This document shows positions 1-9,757 of a stretch of DNA of 64,000 nucleotides, one piece after another. The stretch covers positions 1 to 64,000 of the forward strand of contig JACVCB010000013.1 of NCBI GenBank assembly GCA_016742255.1, in the 5' to 3' direction. This DNA comes from Leptospira sp. GTDB lineage: Bacteria > Spirochaetota > Leptospiria > Leptospirales > Leptospiraceae. Below the pieces are notes generated by a model. It ran no database searches and was not told the origin of the DNA. It saw only the letters and a program-made list of their open reading frames with translations. Position 1 is the stretch's first letter; each line of letters starts with the position of its first letter. The position numbers were made by a program, and so were the translations under genes.

Positions 1-2
1 AC

Positions 3-185
3 CCTGGACTCATAGAGGTCAGAATCAGGTTCAGTCCAACCAAACGAAACACGGGCGCACCGAACCAAACCAAGATTACGGTGTACAGGGAACCCAAAGG
101 ATTCCAATCCATCCATGGCAGTGTGGAAATGGAGACCGGTTCCACCTTCTTTTTCCGCCCCAACCAAAGGACAGAAACTTCTTGA
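3..185 (+). CDS. C-terminal fragment of an unidentified protein
   Basis: An open frame enters from the left edge and stops at TGA 183-185, about 70 bases before mreC and in the same direction. The readable end contains GSVEMETGSTFFFRP, a beta-rich, protein-like stretch. No family is recognised, and it does not resemble the C-terminus of MreB, the usual neighbour upstream of mreC. Two other frames (plus frame 2 to about 241, and one minus frame) are also open over this short stretch, so the frame choice rests on orientation and amino-acid composition. Confidence is limited. Confidence 0.4.
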   Translation, partial: PGLIEVRIRFSPTKRNTGAPNQTKITVYREPKGFQSIHGSVEMETGSTFFFRPNQRTETS

Positions 186-255
186 ATGAAAAACGGACCA
201 ATTCCGATTCTCGCTTGAAATATTCTTTCCACGAAAATTAATGTGACATAAGTCC

Positions 256-1434
256 ATGAAGTGGAATCGCATCAATCAAAATGACGAATTGTTCTCCCTA
301 CTTTTCGTATTCCTGTTTTCCTTTACTTCCCTAATTTGGAACGGCAACTTCATGGTAAGAGGGATTGCCAGCTTTCAGGGTGTAGGCGACTTTTTTTCTG
401 GGTCCTTTGATTCCTTTGGATCCCTCATCAAAAGTAGTTATAACAAACTCGAGTCCTTCGAACGGGTTAGAGAAGAGCGTGATTCTTGTTTGAACGTGAT
501 GGAAGAATACCGACAACTCTCCAAAGACGTAGAACGTCTCAAAGCAGAAAATGCAATCCTCAGACAAGAGTTAAACTTTCCTCTCAGATCCGAGTATCCA
601 TCGGTTCGTGCAGAAGTGCTAAGTGTTCGTTTGAATGCCATTTATCGTACGATCATCATCAATAAAGGGTCAGAATCTGGAATCAAACCTTATATGCCAG
701 TCGTAGCACGTGCGTTAGACGAAAAAGGTAAATTCACTGAAGCCCTTGTTGGTAAAATCATTGCCGTCTCAAAAGGATCTGCCGTCATCCAACCCATCAT
801 CAATTCCAATTTTTCCATGGGTGTCTCCATCCCTGGAACCAATTTATGGGCTTCCCTCAATGGAAACAGTGGTCGCGGAACAGATGTTTTGTTAGATTAT
901 ATTGACTCAGGGATTGTGATTGATCCAAAAGCAATTGGCAATTTCCCAATGGGACCAAACCCTCCACCAACTTCACAGAACACCATGTTTACAGAAGGGT
1001 TTAGTAAAATTGGAAAGGCCGTATTTAGTTCCGGTGGATCTGGAGTTTTCCCGCCAGGCATTCCTGTAGGAACTATCATCGAAGAAGGACCAAGGAATGG
1101 TTCATTTAAAACAGCCATCTTACGTCCGTTTGTTGAATTTGATAAATTATTACACGTGATTGTCTTAAAAAAATTACCTGAAAAGTGGCGAGAAGAGTGG
1201 CCAGCTGAAAAAACAATTCAAATTGAAGGGCCATACTTTGGTGAAATTGATTTCCCTAAAGAAAAAGATTATAATAAAAAAGAGAAAAAACAAGGAACCC
1301 AAGGATTTGGAAACCCAAGTGCATTTGGCACACCAAACACAGGTCGTACGAACCCTAGCTCAAATCCTACTTCACCGTCAGAACCTTCTCCTTCTCCCCA
1401 AAACTTGGAAGGACCTAAGGAGGTGAATCCATGA
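256..1434 (+). CDS. mreC: Rod shape-determining protein MreC
   Basis: MreC is a bitopic inner-membrane scaffold of the elongasome; it links the MreB filament system to PBP2/RodA in the periplasm. The 392-residue product has one N-terminal membrane segment (about residues 12-30), a coiled coil (about 60-107) and the two-barrel MreC domain (about 115-310, including [15 protein letters not shown]). After about residue 330 it runs into a low-complexity Lys, then Pro/Ser/Thr/Asn-rich tail that is not part of the family core. It overlaps mreD by ATGA, and the following order mreD, PBP2, rodA supports the call. The ATG at 256 is the first in frame; the ribosome site is weak. Confidence 0.93.
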   Translation: MKWNRINQNDELFSLLFVFLFSFTSLIWNGNFMVRGIASFQGVGDFFSGSFDSFGSLIKSSYNKLESFERVREERDSCLNVMEEYRQLSKDVERLKAENAILRQELNFPLRSEYPSVRAEVLSVRLNAIYRTIIINKGSESGIKPYMPVVARALDEKGKFTEALVGKIIAVSKGSAVIQPIINSNFSMGVSIPGTNLWASLNGNSGRGTDVLLDYIDSGIVIDPKAIGNFPMGPNPPPTSQNTMFTEGFSKIGKAVFSSGGSGVFPPGIPVGTIIEEGPRNGSFKTAILRPFVEFDKLLHVIVLKKLPEKWREEWPAEKTIQIEGPYFGEIDFPKEKDYNKKEKKQGTQGFGNPSAFGTPNTGRTNPSSNPTSPSEPSPSPQNLEGPKEVNP

Positions 1435-1946
1435 TTTTAGATAAATTATTTATCATCATAGGAATGTTACTCGCTCATTTTCTAAATGGCTCAAACGTAT
1501 TCGAATTAGGTAATGCAATCCGTCCTGATTTTATGGTCATTTTTGTTGTGTTCTTTGCACTTAGAAAAGGACCTATGTACGGACTTTGGTTAGGATTTTT
1601 CGGAGGCTTACTCACCGATACTGCACTTGGTGGTGAAATTGGTGGAGACAATATTGTGTATTACAAAATTGGACTTCATTCTTTTTCCTATGCAATCATT
1701 GGTTACATCGTTGGGAAAGGTCTTAGAAGTTCTTATACAGAAAACTATATCTCCATCACAATTTATGTTTTGGGACTTACCTTTGTATCAAGACTCATCA
1801 CTTATTTGTTATTCTTAATGTTCTTTCACTCAAACCATAGTTATTCCTTTTTGTATGTTTCTCTTTATAATGCGTTCTTAGGACCTGCATTATTCTTTTT
1901 ATTCTCTTGGGCATACCGATTGGATGGAGATGAGGTGCGGCAATGA
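1431..1946 (+). CDS. mreD: Rod shape-determining protein MreD
   Basis: MreD is a small polytopic inner-membrane protein of the elongasome. The 171-residue product is almost entirely hydrophobic with about five membrane segments. It has the family-style N-terminal half [18 protein letters not shown] followed by [13 protein letters not shown]. It overlaps mreC by 4 bases at the start (ATGA) and the PBP2 gene by 4 bases at the end, so translation is probably coupled. The family is poorly conserved; the call rests on hydropathy, length and the mreC-mreD-mrdA-rodA order. Confidence 0.9.
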   Translation: MILDKLFIIIGMLLAHFLNGSNVFELGNAIRPDFMVIFVVFFALRKGPMYGLWLGFFGGLLTDTALGGEIGGDNIVYYKIGLHSFSYAIIGYIVGKGLRSSYTENYISITIYVLGLTFVSRLITYLLFLMFFHSNHSYSFLYVSLYNAFLGPALFFLFSWAYRLDGDEVRQ

Positions 1947-3880
1947 GCCAGTCGGCATCTGAGTTTCGTTTAGAAGCAAGTTTCCGTAAACGATTGTACT
2001 TTTTTACAGGGATGATTGTATTTACGTTAACTGCTTATATTTTACAATTATTCAACTTACAGATTGTACAAGGGAGCGAAAACTCTCTCAAAGCCGAACG
2101 ATTTGTCCGCAGAAGTGAATCCATTCCTGCAGATCGTGGTAATATTTTTGATCGAAACTTTTTAACACCAGAAACAAGCCAACCTCTTGTATCCAATTCC
2201 GCATCTCTTGATGTGATTTTGAATACAAGTTTACTCAAAAACGATGCCAAAAAAGTAAAAGAGTTCATCTACAAATTTTGTGAAGCACTTTCGATTCCGA
2301 TCGTTTATTACGAAAAAGAATTACAAGAATCACGATTGATTAAAAAAATCCGATCAAGAGAACCTTTTGTGTTACTGGAAGGGATCTCCAGGGAACAACA
2401 AGAACGAATTTTAGTTTTAGATAATATCAATCGTTATGTGTATTTAGTTTCCTCACCTGCGCGGGTATACCACATGGGACCAGCTCTTTCGCATGTGACC
2501 GGTTATGTGGGAAAACCTACAACAAGTGACTTACAAGAAAAAGAAATCAAAACCTACCAATTGATTGGAAAAGGGGGAATAGAATCCCTTTACGACACTA
2601 CACTTCGTGGCCAAGACGGATTTCGCATACAGAAACGAAATACAGAAGGTAACATCGAAGAAGAACGTGTCATTGAACACTCTGTCCCTGGAAATAACTT
2701 AATCCTCACAATCGACAGAGACATGCAAATTGCTGCTTACAAAGCACTAAAGGGTGTTAGGGGAACAGTCCTTGCGATCAAAGCAACTACTGGTGAAGTT
2801 TTAGCCATGGCTTCCAACCCTTCCTATGATCCAAATATTTTGTCTGGGAAAAATAAACTCGAACGTTCCAACCACTTCACTCGTGTCACAAACAATGGTG
2901 GGTTTTTGAATTTAGCTATCCAATCTAGGTTCCCACCAGCCTCCACATTCAAAACCTTGGTGGGACTTGCTGCAATGGAAAGTGAACATAAAATCAATTT
3001 TGATCCCAAACAAACCTTTTCTTGCCCAGCAAGTTTTACCTTAAAGTCAACCTTCAAAGGGGTTCCAGACCAAGTGTTTTACAACTGGGACAAAAAAAAC
3101 CATGGGGATCTTAATTTAGCACAAGCACTTGAAAAATCAAACTCAGTGTACTTTTACCAACTTGGTTATAAATTGGGTGCGGAACCAATCCTCGCCTACT
3201 CTCGGTTATTTGGTTTAGACAAAAAAACAGGAATTGATTTACCTGGAGAAGCCACTGGTTTTATCCCAAGTTCCGATTGGAAAAAAAGAACATATGGCAA
3301 CAAATGGTTTGATGGAGATACAGTAAACTTATCCATCGGACAAGGATTTATTTCAGTCACACCAATTGAGATGGCATTGTTTTATATGGCAGTGGTCAAT
3401 AATGGAAAAATATACAAACCGTACGTTGTGTCCGAAATTAGAAGCCCACTTGACAACTCTCTCATCCAAAAAACAGAACCAACCATTTTACGCGATATTC
3501 CACTTAAAAAATCCACTGTGGAAGCTTTGAAAGAAGGATTGTATTTGGTTGGGTATTCAGGAACTGCATCTGGTGTTCTCAATTCACCAACGTTACCTGA
3601 GATTGCAGGTAAAACAGGAACGGCACAAACAAGACGTAGAGGTGCATCTTCCTCAAACCACGCTTGGTTCATAGGGTATGCTCCCGTAAATGCACCTGTC
3701 GAAAAACAGATCTTAGTTGCGGCATTCGTTGAATATGGAGTTGGTGGTGCAGCATCTGCAGCTCCTGCGGCAAGGGAAGTTTTTAAAGCAGCTTTCCCAC
3801 CAGGATCTTTCCCACGAACTGATAGATCCCGTGCCAAAACCATGGAAGAAGAAGCACCAGTCGAACAAGAGGCATTTTAA
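1943..3880 (+). CDS. mrdA: Penicillin-binding protein 2 (elongasome transpeptidase)
   Basis: This is a class B PBP that cross-links lateral-wall peptidoglycan together with RodA. At 645 residues it has an N-terminal membrane anchor (about 18-38), a PBP dimer/pedestal domain (about 60-240) and a transpeptidase domain. The catalytic SxxK motif is STFK (Ser about 334, in PPASTFKTL) and the KTG motif is KTGTAQ (Lys about 557). The second motif reads SNS (about 399-401, in [11 protein letters not shown]); many PBP2s have Asp or Asn at the third position, so this is a slight oddity. The gene overlaps mreD by 4 bases, and its stop TAA shares one base with the rodA ATG. Confidence 0.95.
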   Translation: MSQSASEFRLEASFRKRLYFFTGMIVFTLTAYILQLFNLQIVQGSENSLKAERFVRRSESIPADRGNIFDRNFLTPETSQPLVSNSASLDVILNTSLLKNDAKKVKEFIYKFCEALSIPIVYYEKELQESRLIKKIRSREPFVLLEGISREQQERILVLDNINRYVYLVSSPARVYHMGPALSHVTGYVGKPTTSDLQEKEIKTYQLIGKGGIESLYDTTLRGQDGFRIQKRNTEGNIEEERVIEHSVPGNNLILTIDRDMQIAAYKALKGVRGTVLAIKATTGEVLAMASNPSYDPNILSGKNKLERSNHFTRVTNNGGFLNLAIQSRFPPASTFKTLVGLAAMESEHKINFDPKQTFSCPASFTLKSTFKGVPDQVFYNWDKKNHGDLNLAQALEKSNSVYFYQLGYKLGAEPILAYSRLFGLDKKTGIDLPGEATGFIPSSDWKKRTYGNKWFDGDTVNLSIGQGFISVTPIEMALFYMAVVNNGKIYKPYVVSEIRSPLDNSLIQKTEPTILRDIPLKKSTVEALKEGLYLVGYSGTASGVLNSPTLPEIAGKTGTAQTRRRGASSSNHAWFIGYAPVNAPVEKQILVAAFVEYGVGGAASAAPAAREVFKAAFPPGSFPRTDRSRAKTMEEEAPVEQEAF

Positions 3881-5394
3881 TGGCTGATCGTAATACAGAA
3901 AAACTCGATTATTTTTTAATCTTCTCTGTTGTGTTAGTTGCGATGGCAGGAGTCCTCACACTTTACACGCAAGAAGCAAATACAGCTGATGGACTTGGAC
4001 GATGGTACAAACAATTTTCCTTCGTATTTGTCGGTCTCATTGCAATGTGGTTTATGTCTAGGATCAATTACCAATTGATTGGTTCCTATGCTCTATTCAT
4101 TTACCTATTTTCCATTTTCCTTCTGATCATAACACTCATCCCTGGGATTGGTTACCTACCTTCTGGTCGTGGTGCCAGGTCTTGGTTAAAACTTGGTCCA
4201 ATCACTCTCCAAGCTTCTGAGTTTTCAAAATTGGCAACTGTGATTTTACTTGGCCAGTACTTAGTGATGAAAGAAAAGGAGATGCACAAAATTACAGTTT
4301 TGATCATTCCGTTTATCATTTGTTTGGTGCCAATGTTATTCATCATTTTACAACCAGACTTTGGAACTGCTGTTTCCTTTTTACCAATGTTATTTACTAT
4401 GTTGTACTTAGGTGGTGCAGATATTCTCCATGTTGGATCCCTTCTTACCTTCGGTGGAATTTCCCTTATGGTTCCAATGTACTTAGCGTATTCACAACTT
4501 ACACTTGTCCAACCTCTCATTGACTTACTTCGTAAAGACAACAAAACAGAACTGGTATCCCTTGTGAACCAACTCCAAGGAAAAATTTGGCTGATTCTAG
4601 ATGGTAAAAAAGTATCTGGTCTCACTCTCCCAGGCATTGAAAATCCAAAAAACTTACAAATGATCCGTGAAGCAGCAGAAATCGTAAAAGATGAATACGC
4701 AAGTATTGGATATAAAATTTTATCCAATGAAGCTTTTATGTTTGGTCTCGGTGGAACGTTAACACTCATTAGCCTTGTGATGATTTTTATACGGATTGCT
4801 CGTGGTTCACGTCATCTTAGAAATTATTACATCACGATTGGTATCCTTGGGCTTTCGGTTCTTTCCGCCATTGCTGTTCACAAATCCATTCCTTTCCGAG
4901 AAAACCAAGTGATCCGACTCACTGCATTTTTAAATCCAGACCAATTCAAACAAGGAGCGGGGTACCAACTCCGTGCCTCCAAACCAGCTGTAGGTTCAGG
5001 GAAAGTTTTTGGTAAAGGTCTCTTTCATGGAGAGATGACAGAGGGAAGAATCCCTCATGTTCCCGAATCAGGAACTGACTTTATCTTTGCTTCTTGGGCA
5101 GAACAAACTGGTTTTTTTGGAAGTGTTCTGTTACTTTTCTTTTTGATGTCCATACCCTTACGTGGTTTGCAAATCAGTTTTGAAAGTAAGGATAGGTTTG
5201 GATCTCTCCTTGCCGCGGGGATTGTTGCCATGATTTTTTTCCATATTGCCATCAATGTTGGAATTGTAATTGGTCTCCTCCCAGTAACAGGTGTTCCACT
5301 TACCTTTATGAGTTACGGTGGATCCCACTTAGTGATGGCAATGACTGCTGTTGGAATCATTTTATCGATTAAAAAACGTAAGTTTGCGAATTAA
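3880..5394 (+). CDS. rodA: RodA peptidoglycan glycosyltransferase, enlarged by an internal insertion
   Basis: RodA is the SEDS-family polymerase that extends glycan strands in the elongasome with PBP2. Family motifs are present: [49 protein letters not shown] and [14 protein letters not shown]. At 504 residues it is well above the usual 370-420. Extra sequence lies between about residues 205 and 330: a charged, soluble-looking stretch (about 207-284, Lys/Glu/Gln-rich), then two added hydrophobic segments before the usual extracytoplasmic loop. The start ATG overlaps the PBP2 stop (TAATG), so the two genes are tightly coupled. Confidence 0.95.
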   Translation: MADRNTEKLDYFLIFSVVLVAMAGVLTLYTQEANTADGLGRWYKQFSFVFVGLIAMWFMSRINYQLIGSYALFIYLFSIFLLIITLIPGIGYLPSGRGARSWLKLGPITLQASEFSKLATVILLGQYLVMKEKEMHKITVLIIPFIICLVPMLFIILQPDFGTAVSFLPMLFTMLYLGGADILHVGSLLTFGGISLMVPMYLAYSQLTLVQPLIDLLRKDNKTELVSLVNQLQGKIWLILDGKKVSGLTLPGIENPKNLQMIREAAEIVKDEYASIGYKILSNEAFMFGLGGTLTLISLVMIFIRIARGSRHLRNYYITIGILGLSVLSAIAVHKSIPFRENQVIRLTAFLNPDQFKQGAGYQLRASKPAVGSGKVFGKGLFHGEMTEGRIPHVPESGTDFIFASWAEQTGFFGSVLLLFFLMSIPLRGLQISFESKDRFGSLLAAGIVAMIFFHIAINVGIVIGLLPVTGVPLTFMSYGGSHLVMAMTAVGIILSIKKRKFAN

Positions 5395-5402
5395 GATTTC
5401 GA

Positions 5403-6242
5403 ATGAAACCTACCAAAAAAATTCTGGATGTAGATGATTTCTTCCAAACTAAAGTGAAGTTGGAAGAAGAACTCATCCATTTGGAAGTTTTGGAACGGCA
5501 AGTGAACGAACAAATTTCCAAGTTAGTGAGTTTGTCTGAAAAACTGATCCAATGTTCAGAATCAAATGAGTCTCCTTTTTTTTTACAACGAAGCAAACGC
5601 CTCAGTGCTGAAATCATCAAATTCAAAATCAAAAATGATTACAAACAAAAAGAATTTGATTCCCTTTACCACATCTTAGATAAAATCAAATCCGAAGACA
5701 AAATAGAATTTTTAGATTCTGCCTTAAAAAATCGAATCGCAAAAATTGCTAAGCGATTGGTGAATCAAAAACAAAACGAAACGGATTCCAATCAAAAAAA
5801 CATAAGTTTATCCTTCACCGAAAGAGTGAAGAATGCATCCAATTTGATAAAAACAAATCCAACCAAACCGTCCCCAGGAAAACTTGTTTTTATCTGTTAT
5901 GTGTTAGAAGGAGTCAATTTCTTATTACCTAAAAAATCCTATCGCATTCTTCGAAATATTCCTGCTTTTAAAAAACAAATCAAAATCAAAGACAAATTAA
6001 TTCCAATGTTTCCAGGACCTGGATTTATCCTCATGGAAGAAGGGGAATCCAAAGAGAAACATGTCATCCTAATGAAAAATTCTGACAAACTGGAATGTGG
6101 TTTTTACTTTGATGAGTTAAAGGAAGATTGGGCCGTTTCTAAATTATCCTTGGATTCCATTTTAGAAAAAGAATCTAATCACAAATCAATTCTAGGTAAA
6201 ATCAAACGGAAAGGAAAAACATACCACGTTGTAAACCTTTGA
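5403..6242 (+). CDS. Hypothetical protein with N-terminal coiled coil
   Basis: The 279-residue protein is not recognised. The first 80 residues are a strongly charged predicted coiled coil (KVKLEEELIHLEVLERQ and on), followed by a Lys-rich helical stretch. A C-terminal domain (about 155-279) contains GKLVFICYVLEGVNFLLP and MFPGPGFILMEEGE, which looks like a small beta domain. There is no signal peptide or membrane segment, so it is probably cytoplasmic. It starts 8 bases after rodA on the same strand and may be co-transcribed with the elongasome genes; a role there would be a guess from position alone. Confidence 0.8.
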   Translation: MKPTKKILDVDDFFQTKVKLEEELIHLEVLERQVNEQISKLVSLSEKLIQCSESNESPFFLQRSKRLSAEIIKFKIKNDYKQKEFDSLYHILDKIKSEDKIEFLDSALKNRIAKIAKRLVNQKQNETDSNQKNISLSFTERVKNASNLIKTNPTKPSPGKLVFICYVLEGVNFLLPKKSYRILRNIPAFKKQIKIKDKLIPMFPGPGFILMEEGESKEKHVILMKNSDKLECGFYFDELKEDWAVSKLSLDSILEKESNHKSILGKIKRKGKTYHVVNL

Positions 6243-6300
6243 CTTACACCGACCTACAACACACTAAGTTACGTGTTAATCGACGTGCGCCGCACTGAGT

Positions 6301-7233
6301 TTACCGAAGTGCCAATATCGACAAACTAGTGTCTTTGTCTTTGTGAAGTTGGTTTTTTAAAGCATCAATACCATCAAACTTTTGTTCTTCTCGGATTTTT
6401 TTTACCATTTCCAGTTCAATTTCTTTGCCGTATAAATTTCCGTCAAAATCAAAGATGTTTACTTCTACATGTAAACCTAACCCATCAAAGGTGGGATTAA
6501 ATCCAATGTTTACCATTCCTTTGTGGTCTTTTCCATCAAACTTCACAAAACAAGCATACACACCCACCGAGGGTAAAAGTTTATCACTTGGAACTTGGAG
6601 GTTTGCCGTTGGAAATCCAATGGTTCGACCACGTTTGGAACCTTCTACCACGGTTCCAGAAATATGATAATTTCGTCCGAGTAAAATCTTTGCTTCTTCC
6701 ATTTCTCCTTTGTCGAGGAAACCTCGGATAAGAGAAGATGAAATTTTACTGTCTTTCTTTAGAACTGCTTCTCTTAACTCAACCGCATAATCATAATTAG
6801 ATTTATGTAAATCAAGAAGAGTAAAATCACCTCTTCTTTCAGCACCAAAAAAATGGTTATAACCAATCACTATGTGTTTGGCATGTAAGGTTTGGATCAT
6901 GATTTTTTCTAAAAACTCTTCTGCAGACATTTTCGAGAGAGAGATGGTAAAATCTAAAACGATGAGGTAATCAATCCCAAACCCGCGTATGAGTTCCTCT
7001 TTTTCTTTTTCCGAGGAGAGGTATTTAAAGTTTGGTTTTTTCCCAAGCACAACTGCTGGGTTTGGATAATAGGTAACCACAACCGAAGGGATTCCAAGTT
7101 CCTTGGCTTTTTCCACAGTCCGTAACAAAAGTGTTTGGTGACCCACATGGATTCCGTCAAAATTTCCAAGTGTCAAAGAAGAGCCGAGTTGGAATTCATT
7201 TTGGATCGATTCTAAATAGCGAATAATTTTCAA
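6301..7233 (-). CDS. ribF: Bifunctional riboflavin kinase / FAD synthetase
   Basis: RibF phosphorylates riboflavin to FMN and adenylylates FMN to FAD in the cytoplasm. The 310-residue product has the N-terminal nucleotidyltransferase fold (about 15-165) with LGNFDGIHVGHQTLL, whose GIHVGH matches the HxGH-type nucleotide-binding motif, and GYNHFFGAERRGD. A C-terminal riboflavin kinase domain (about 180-300) has GRTIGFPTANLQ. Length and two-domain layout are normal for bacterial RibF. It is transcribed divergently from the exported-protein gene that starts at about 7279. Confidence 0.95.
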   Translation of the reverse strand: MKIIRYLESIQNEFQLGSSLTLGNFDGIHVGHQTLLLRTVEKAKELGIPSVVVTYYPNPAVVLGKKPNFKYLSSEKEKEELIRGFGIDYLIVLDFTISLSKMSAEEFLEKIMIQTLHAKHIVIGYNHFFGAERRGDFTLLDLHKSNYDYAVELREAVLKKDSKISSSLIRGFLDKGEMEEAKILLGRNYHISGTVVEGSKRGRTIGFPTANLQVPSDKLLPSVGVYACFVKFDGKDHKGMVNIGFNPTFDGLGLHVEVNIFDFDGNLYGKEIELEMVKKIREEQKFDGIDALKNQLHKDKDTSLSILALR

Positions 7234-7278
7234 AGGGGGACTTGTCTCGTAATCCGATACTTGGTATAGGTGCTACCA

Positions 7279-7839
7279 TTGAAACTACGAATCCTTCTCT
7301 TTACGGCAATCTTTTTATCAACAATAGGTGCACTCTTCGCAGACGATTCCAAAATTCCCAAACAAGAATTTGGATTGGAGGAAGGATTGTTACCCGAAGA
7401 CATTTCTACCTTCCCCGAACTGAAAACATGGGCCATCTACCAGTCCTACGAATTGGAACCGGATGGACCCTACTTGGGATTACAAGATTCCATTTGTCGG
7501 ATGGTGCCTGAATCGGGACTTCGTTTTTTATTAGAAAAACCAAGTGATACAAAATCCACAGTTTACCTGTATTTGGACTTAACGATGTACAAACCACTTA
7601 AGGGATCAAAGTTCAAACCTAGAAAGTTACAAATTTTTGTGAACGGAAAACCCAAACGTGCCATCCTAACAGAACGTACGAAGGGTTTTCAGAATCCTGT
7701 GGAAATCCCATTGGAACCTTCTGAATACCCAGATGGCAAAATTTACGTCGATTTAGTGCCGAGTCAAAACTCAGTCGGCCGTTTTTGGGGGATTTGGGAT
7801 GCGTTTGTAGTCGAAAACCGTTTGGACGAGAAGGATTGA
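7279..7839 (+). CDS. Hypothetical exported protein
   Basis: The product is about 186 residues with a clear signal peptide (KLRILLFTAIFLSTIGALFA followed by DD). The mature part is beta-rich with a jelly-roll-like look (STVYLYLDLTMYKP, KLQIFVNGKPKRA, GKIYVDLVPSQNS, GRFWGIWDAFVVENR). Family and function are not recognised. No ATG is available. I chose TTG 7279 because AGGTG lies 6 bases upstream and it gives a compact signal peptide; GTG at 7270 is the alternative start. It ends directly against the convergent STAS-domain gene. Confidence 0.75.
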   Translation: MKLRILLFTAIFLSTIGALFADDSKIPKQEFGLEEGLLPEDISTFPELKTWAIYQSYELEPDGPYLGLQDSICRMVPESGLRFLLEKPSDTKSTVYLYLDLTMYKPLKGSKFKPRKLQIFVNGKPKRAILTERTKGFQNPVEIPLEPSEYPDGKIYVDLVPSQNSVGRFWGIWDAFVVENRLDEKD

Positions 7840-8184
7840 TTATACCGCGTATTTTTCGCGGTATTCGTCTTCTCCAATGGTTTGGAAGTAACTAGTAAGC
7901 CCTGCTACCTTAAACACCTTCTCAATTGCTGGTTTCATATTGGCAATGGAGAACTTCCCTTGCAATTCTTGGACATAATTCAGCTGTTTGATGAGCATTC
8001 CAATCCCAGAAGAGTCAATGTAGTTCAATTTCTCTAAATTGATGATGACGTGGAGGTTGTTCGAAGGTTGGCTTGGGATATTGGTTTCGAGGAAGTTTTT
8101 AAAATCCAAGGAAGTGTAAATGTCCAAACTTCCGGAAATGCTGATCACAAAAGCGTCTGCATTCTTTTTCAGATTTATTTCCAT
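7840..8184 (-). CDS. STAS-domain anti-sigma factor antagonist-like protein
   Basis: This 114-residue single-domain STAS protein belongs to the SpoIIAA/RsbV type. Such proteins bind anti-sigma or switch kinases and are controlled by phosphorylation of one Ser. The core reads LEKLNYIDSSGIGMLI, where DSSG contains the usual phospho-acceptor Ser. The N-terminal strand ISGSLDIYTSLDFKNFL and the terminal helix region also fit. No partner kinase is adjacent; a SpoIIE-type phosphatase at 53289 in this window could be a partner, which is speculative. It has no signal peptide. Confidence 0.9.
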   Translation of the reverse strand: MEINLKKNADAFVISISGSLDIYTSLDFKNFLETNIPSQPSNNLHVIINLEKLNYIDSSGIGMLIKQLNYVQELQGKFSIANMKPAIEKVFKVAGLTSYFQTIGEDEYREKYAV

Positions 8185-8303
8185 GGGAGACCTACCGCTA
8201 GCGTCCTGTTTTTACGTTTTTTGTTCAACCTTATTTTTAACAAATTAATAATTTCATTTCAAAAGTCGAAAATAGATATAGAGTTTACTATCTGGGAGTT
8301 CGT

Positions 8304-9023
8304 ATGCGTACCTCGTTTGTCTTAATTTTTACCTTCCTCTTCACCGTTGGTCTTTTTGCCGCGGATGAAAAAAATGAACCTGTGAGCCAAGCAGATTCCC
8401 ATAAATTGAATCCAGATGGAAGCATCGCTCTCATCCCTTATAATGCCAAACAGCAACAAAAAATCGATCGTATCGGTAAGGAAGTGGATGATTACCATGC
8501 CATGATCAATGAAAAGATCAAGTTCCTTAGCTTTGAGAAAAAAATCAAAGATAGTCGGTATGGTCAAGTTTCGAGTGCACGTGAAATCCACTTACCTTAT
8601 GAGCCACGTTATGTGATGCACAGCCGTTTTGTAATGAAACTAAAAGGTGGCGGTGGTGCTGAAGGTGGTGGTTTTTCCCTTGATGAACTTTCCTTTTGGT
8701 CCCGTAAGTCATTAACGGATAAAGGAAAAGACCCAGTCACAACCTACCGCGAACTCAAAAACAGTACAGCTGGCGGAGTGAAAGGACTAATCCTTTCCGT
8801 ACGCACTGTTACAAACGCTGACGACAACACTCTCAATTATGAATTGGAAAAAATCCAAAGCCCTTGGGAACGAATTCGATTGGCAACCGCTTACCGTGAC
8901 AGGCTCCGTGAAGTAGCAAGAAACATTGATCGTTACATCCAAGCAAAAGGAAAACTCGAAACAAAAATGGTTTCTGAATCTGTGATGGAAATCTCTGTGA
9001 GTGGAGATTTCGAAGAACCTTAG
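8304..9023 (+). CDS. Hypothetical exported protein with helical body
   Basis: The 239-residue protein has a signal peptide (SFVLIFTFLFTVGLFA then ADEKNE). The mature protein is mainly helical and charged. It has a glycine-rich break (KLKGGGGAEGGGFSLDEL, about residues 112-130) and a C-terminal helical part rich in Arg/Glu (WERIRLATAYRDRLREVARN). It is likely periplasmic. I do not recognise the family firmly; similarity in style to Leptospira periplasmic flagellar sheath proteins was considered but cannot be shown from sequence by eye. The start ATG has GGGAG about 6 bases upstream. Confidence 0.8.
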   Translation: MRTSFVLIFTFLFTVGLFAADEKNEPVSQADSHKLNPDGSIALIPYNAKQQQKIDRIGKEVDDYHAMINEKIKFLSFEKKIKDSRYGQVSSAREIHLPYEPRYVMHSRFVMKLKGGGGAEGGGFSLDELSFWSRKSLTDKGKDPVTTYRELKNSTAGGVKGLILSVRTVTNADDNTLNYELEKIQSPWERIRLATAYRDRLREVARNIDRYIQAKGKLETKMVSESVMEISVSGDFEEP

Positions 9024-9050
9024 TTGAATTTAGGTGGGATTTGTTAATTA

Positions 9051-9746
9051 ATGCCACCGCAAAACACCAATTTATACGAAGTATTAGAAATCCCTTTTGG
9101 AGCAACGACGGAAGAAATTAAATCTTCTTTCCGTCGTCTCGCTAAACTGTACCACCCCGACAATCCCATCTCTGGCTCCTATGCCAAGTTCCAATCCATT
9201 CATTTTGCGTACCAAACTCTAACTGGTAATTCACGAAAACAGTATGATGATGAGTTCAAAAAAAATTATGCAAAAGCTTTTTTAAAACGCAAACTAGAAG
9301 AACATCCTATTGTTTTACCAGTATCACGCGTACGATTTACAACAGGGATCATTGACCTTGCCAAACGTGGGCTGATGAGAAAAGGTTTTCGCAATAAAGA
9401 TCGTAGGAAGGTTACGGGCATTGATTATGATTTGGTGATTGATTTAAAAGAATCGGAAACTTTGCGACCCGTGATTGCCGTGATCCCACTTACCGTTCGG
9501 ATTGTATGTCGTGATTGTATGGGAAGTGACCCACATTGTCCTGCGTGTAATGGCCGAGGTAGTTATAAAGGATACCGAAAACTCAATGTAGAATTTCCAG
9601 TTTCGACTCTAATCCCATCCAAAATCTTTGAATTTGATCTTTCCAAATTTCGCCCTGATTCTTTCACACATTTTAAGAAAAAAATCCTACGGGTGAAACT
9701 TCTCATCCATAAAAATATCCCTTTACGGACAAAGACCGCTGTCTAA
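9051..9746 (+). CDS. DnaJ-domain protein with a single zinc-binding cluster
   Basis: This is a J-domain co-chaperone-like protein, expected to stimulate a DnaK-type ATPase. The J domain spans about residues 6-66, with LAKLYHPDN containing the catalytic HPD (35-37). The C-terminal part has CRDCMGSDPHCPACNGRG, i.e. CxxC-x6-CxxC: one zinc site instead of the two in full DnaJ. It is followed by a short beta region. At 231 residues it lacks the Gly/Phe linker and the second substrate domain of canonical DnaJ. It lies 11 bases upstream of manA on the same strand. Confidence 0.88.
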   Translation: MPPQNTNLYEVLEIPFGATTEEIKSSFRRLAKLYHPDNPISGSYAKFQSIHFAYQTLTGNSRKQYDDEFKKNYAKAFLKRKLEEHPIVLPVSRVRFTTGIIDLAKRGLMRKGFRNKDRRKVTGIDYDLVIDLKESETLRPVIAVIPLTVRIVCRDCMGSDPHCPACNGRGSYKGYRKLNVEFPVSTLIPSKIFEFDLSKFRPDSFTHFKKKILRVKLLIHKNIPLRTKTAV

Positions 9747-9757
9747 AAAGGAAACCA

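Noticed and set aside
1223..1426. 67-residue plus-strand frame in the mreC tail
   Set aside because: It lies in the low-complexity Lys/Pro-rich part of mreC in another frame, with no ribosome site or domain.
3382..3843. 153-residue minus-strand frame inside the PBP2 gene
   Set aside because: It covers the KTG region of PBP2 on the opposite strand; the Ala/Pro-rich composition mirrors the codons of the real gene.
4152..4769. 205-residue open frame on the minus strand inside rodA
   Set aside because: It is fully antisense to rodA, whose SEDS motifs are clear, and it shows no domain or ribosome site of its own.
8304..9023. Flagellar sheath/coiling protein (FcpA/FcpB-like)
   Set aside because: Only the general style (secreted, helical, charged) agrees; I see no specific motif, so it is left as hypothetical.
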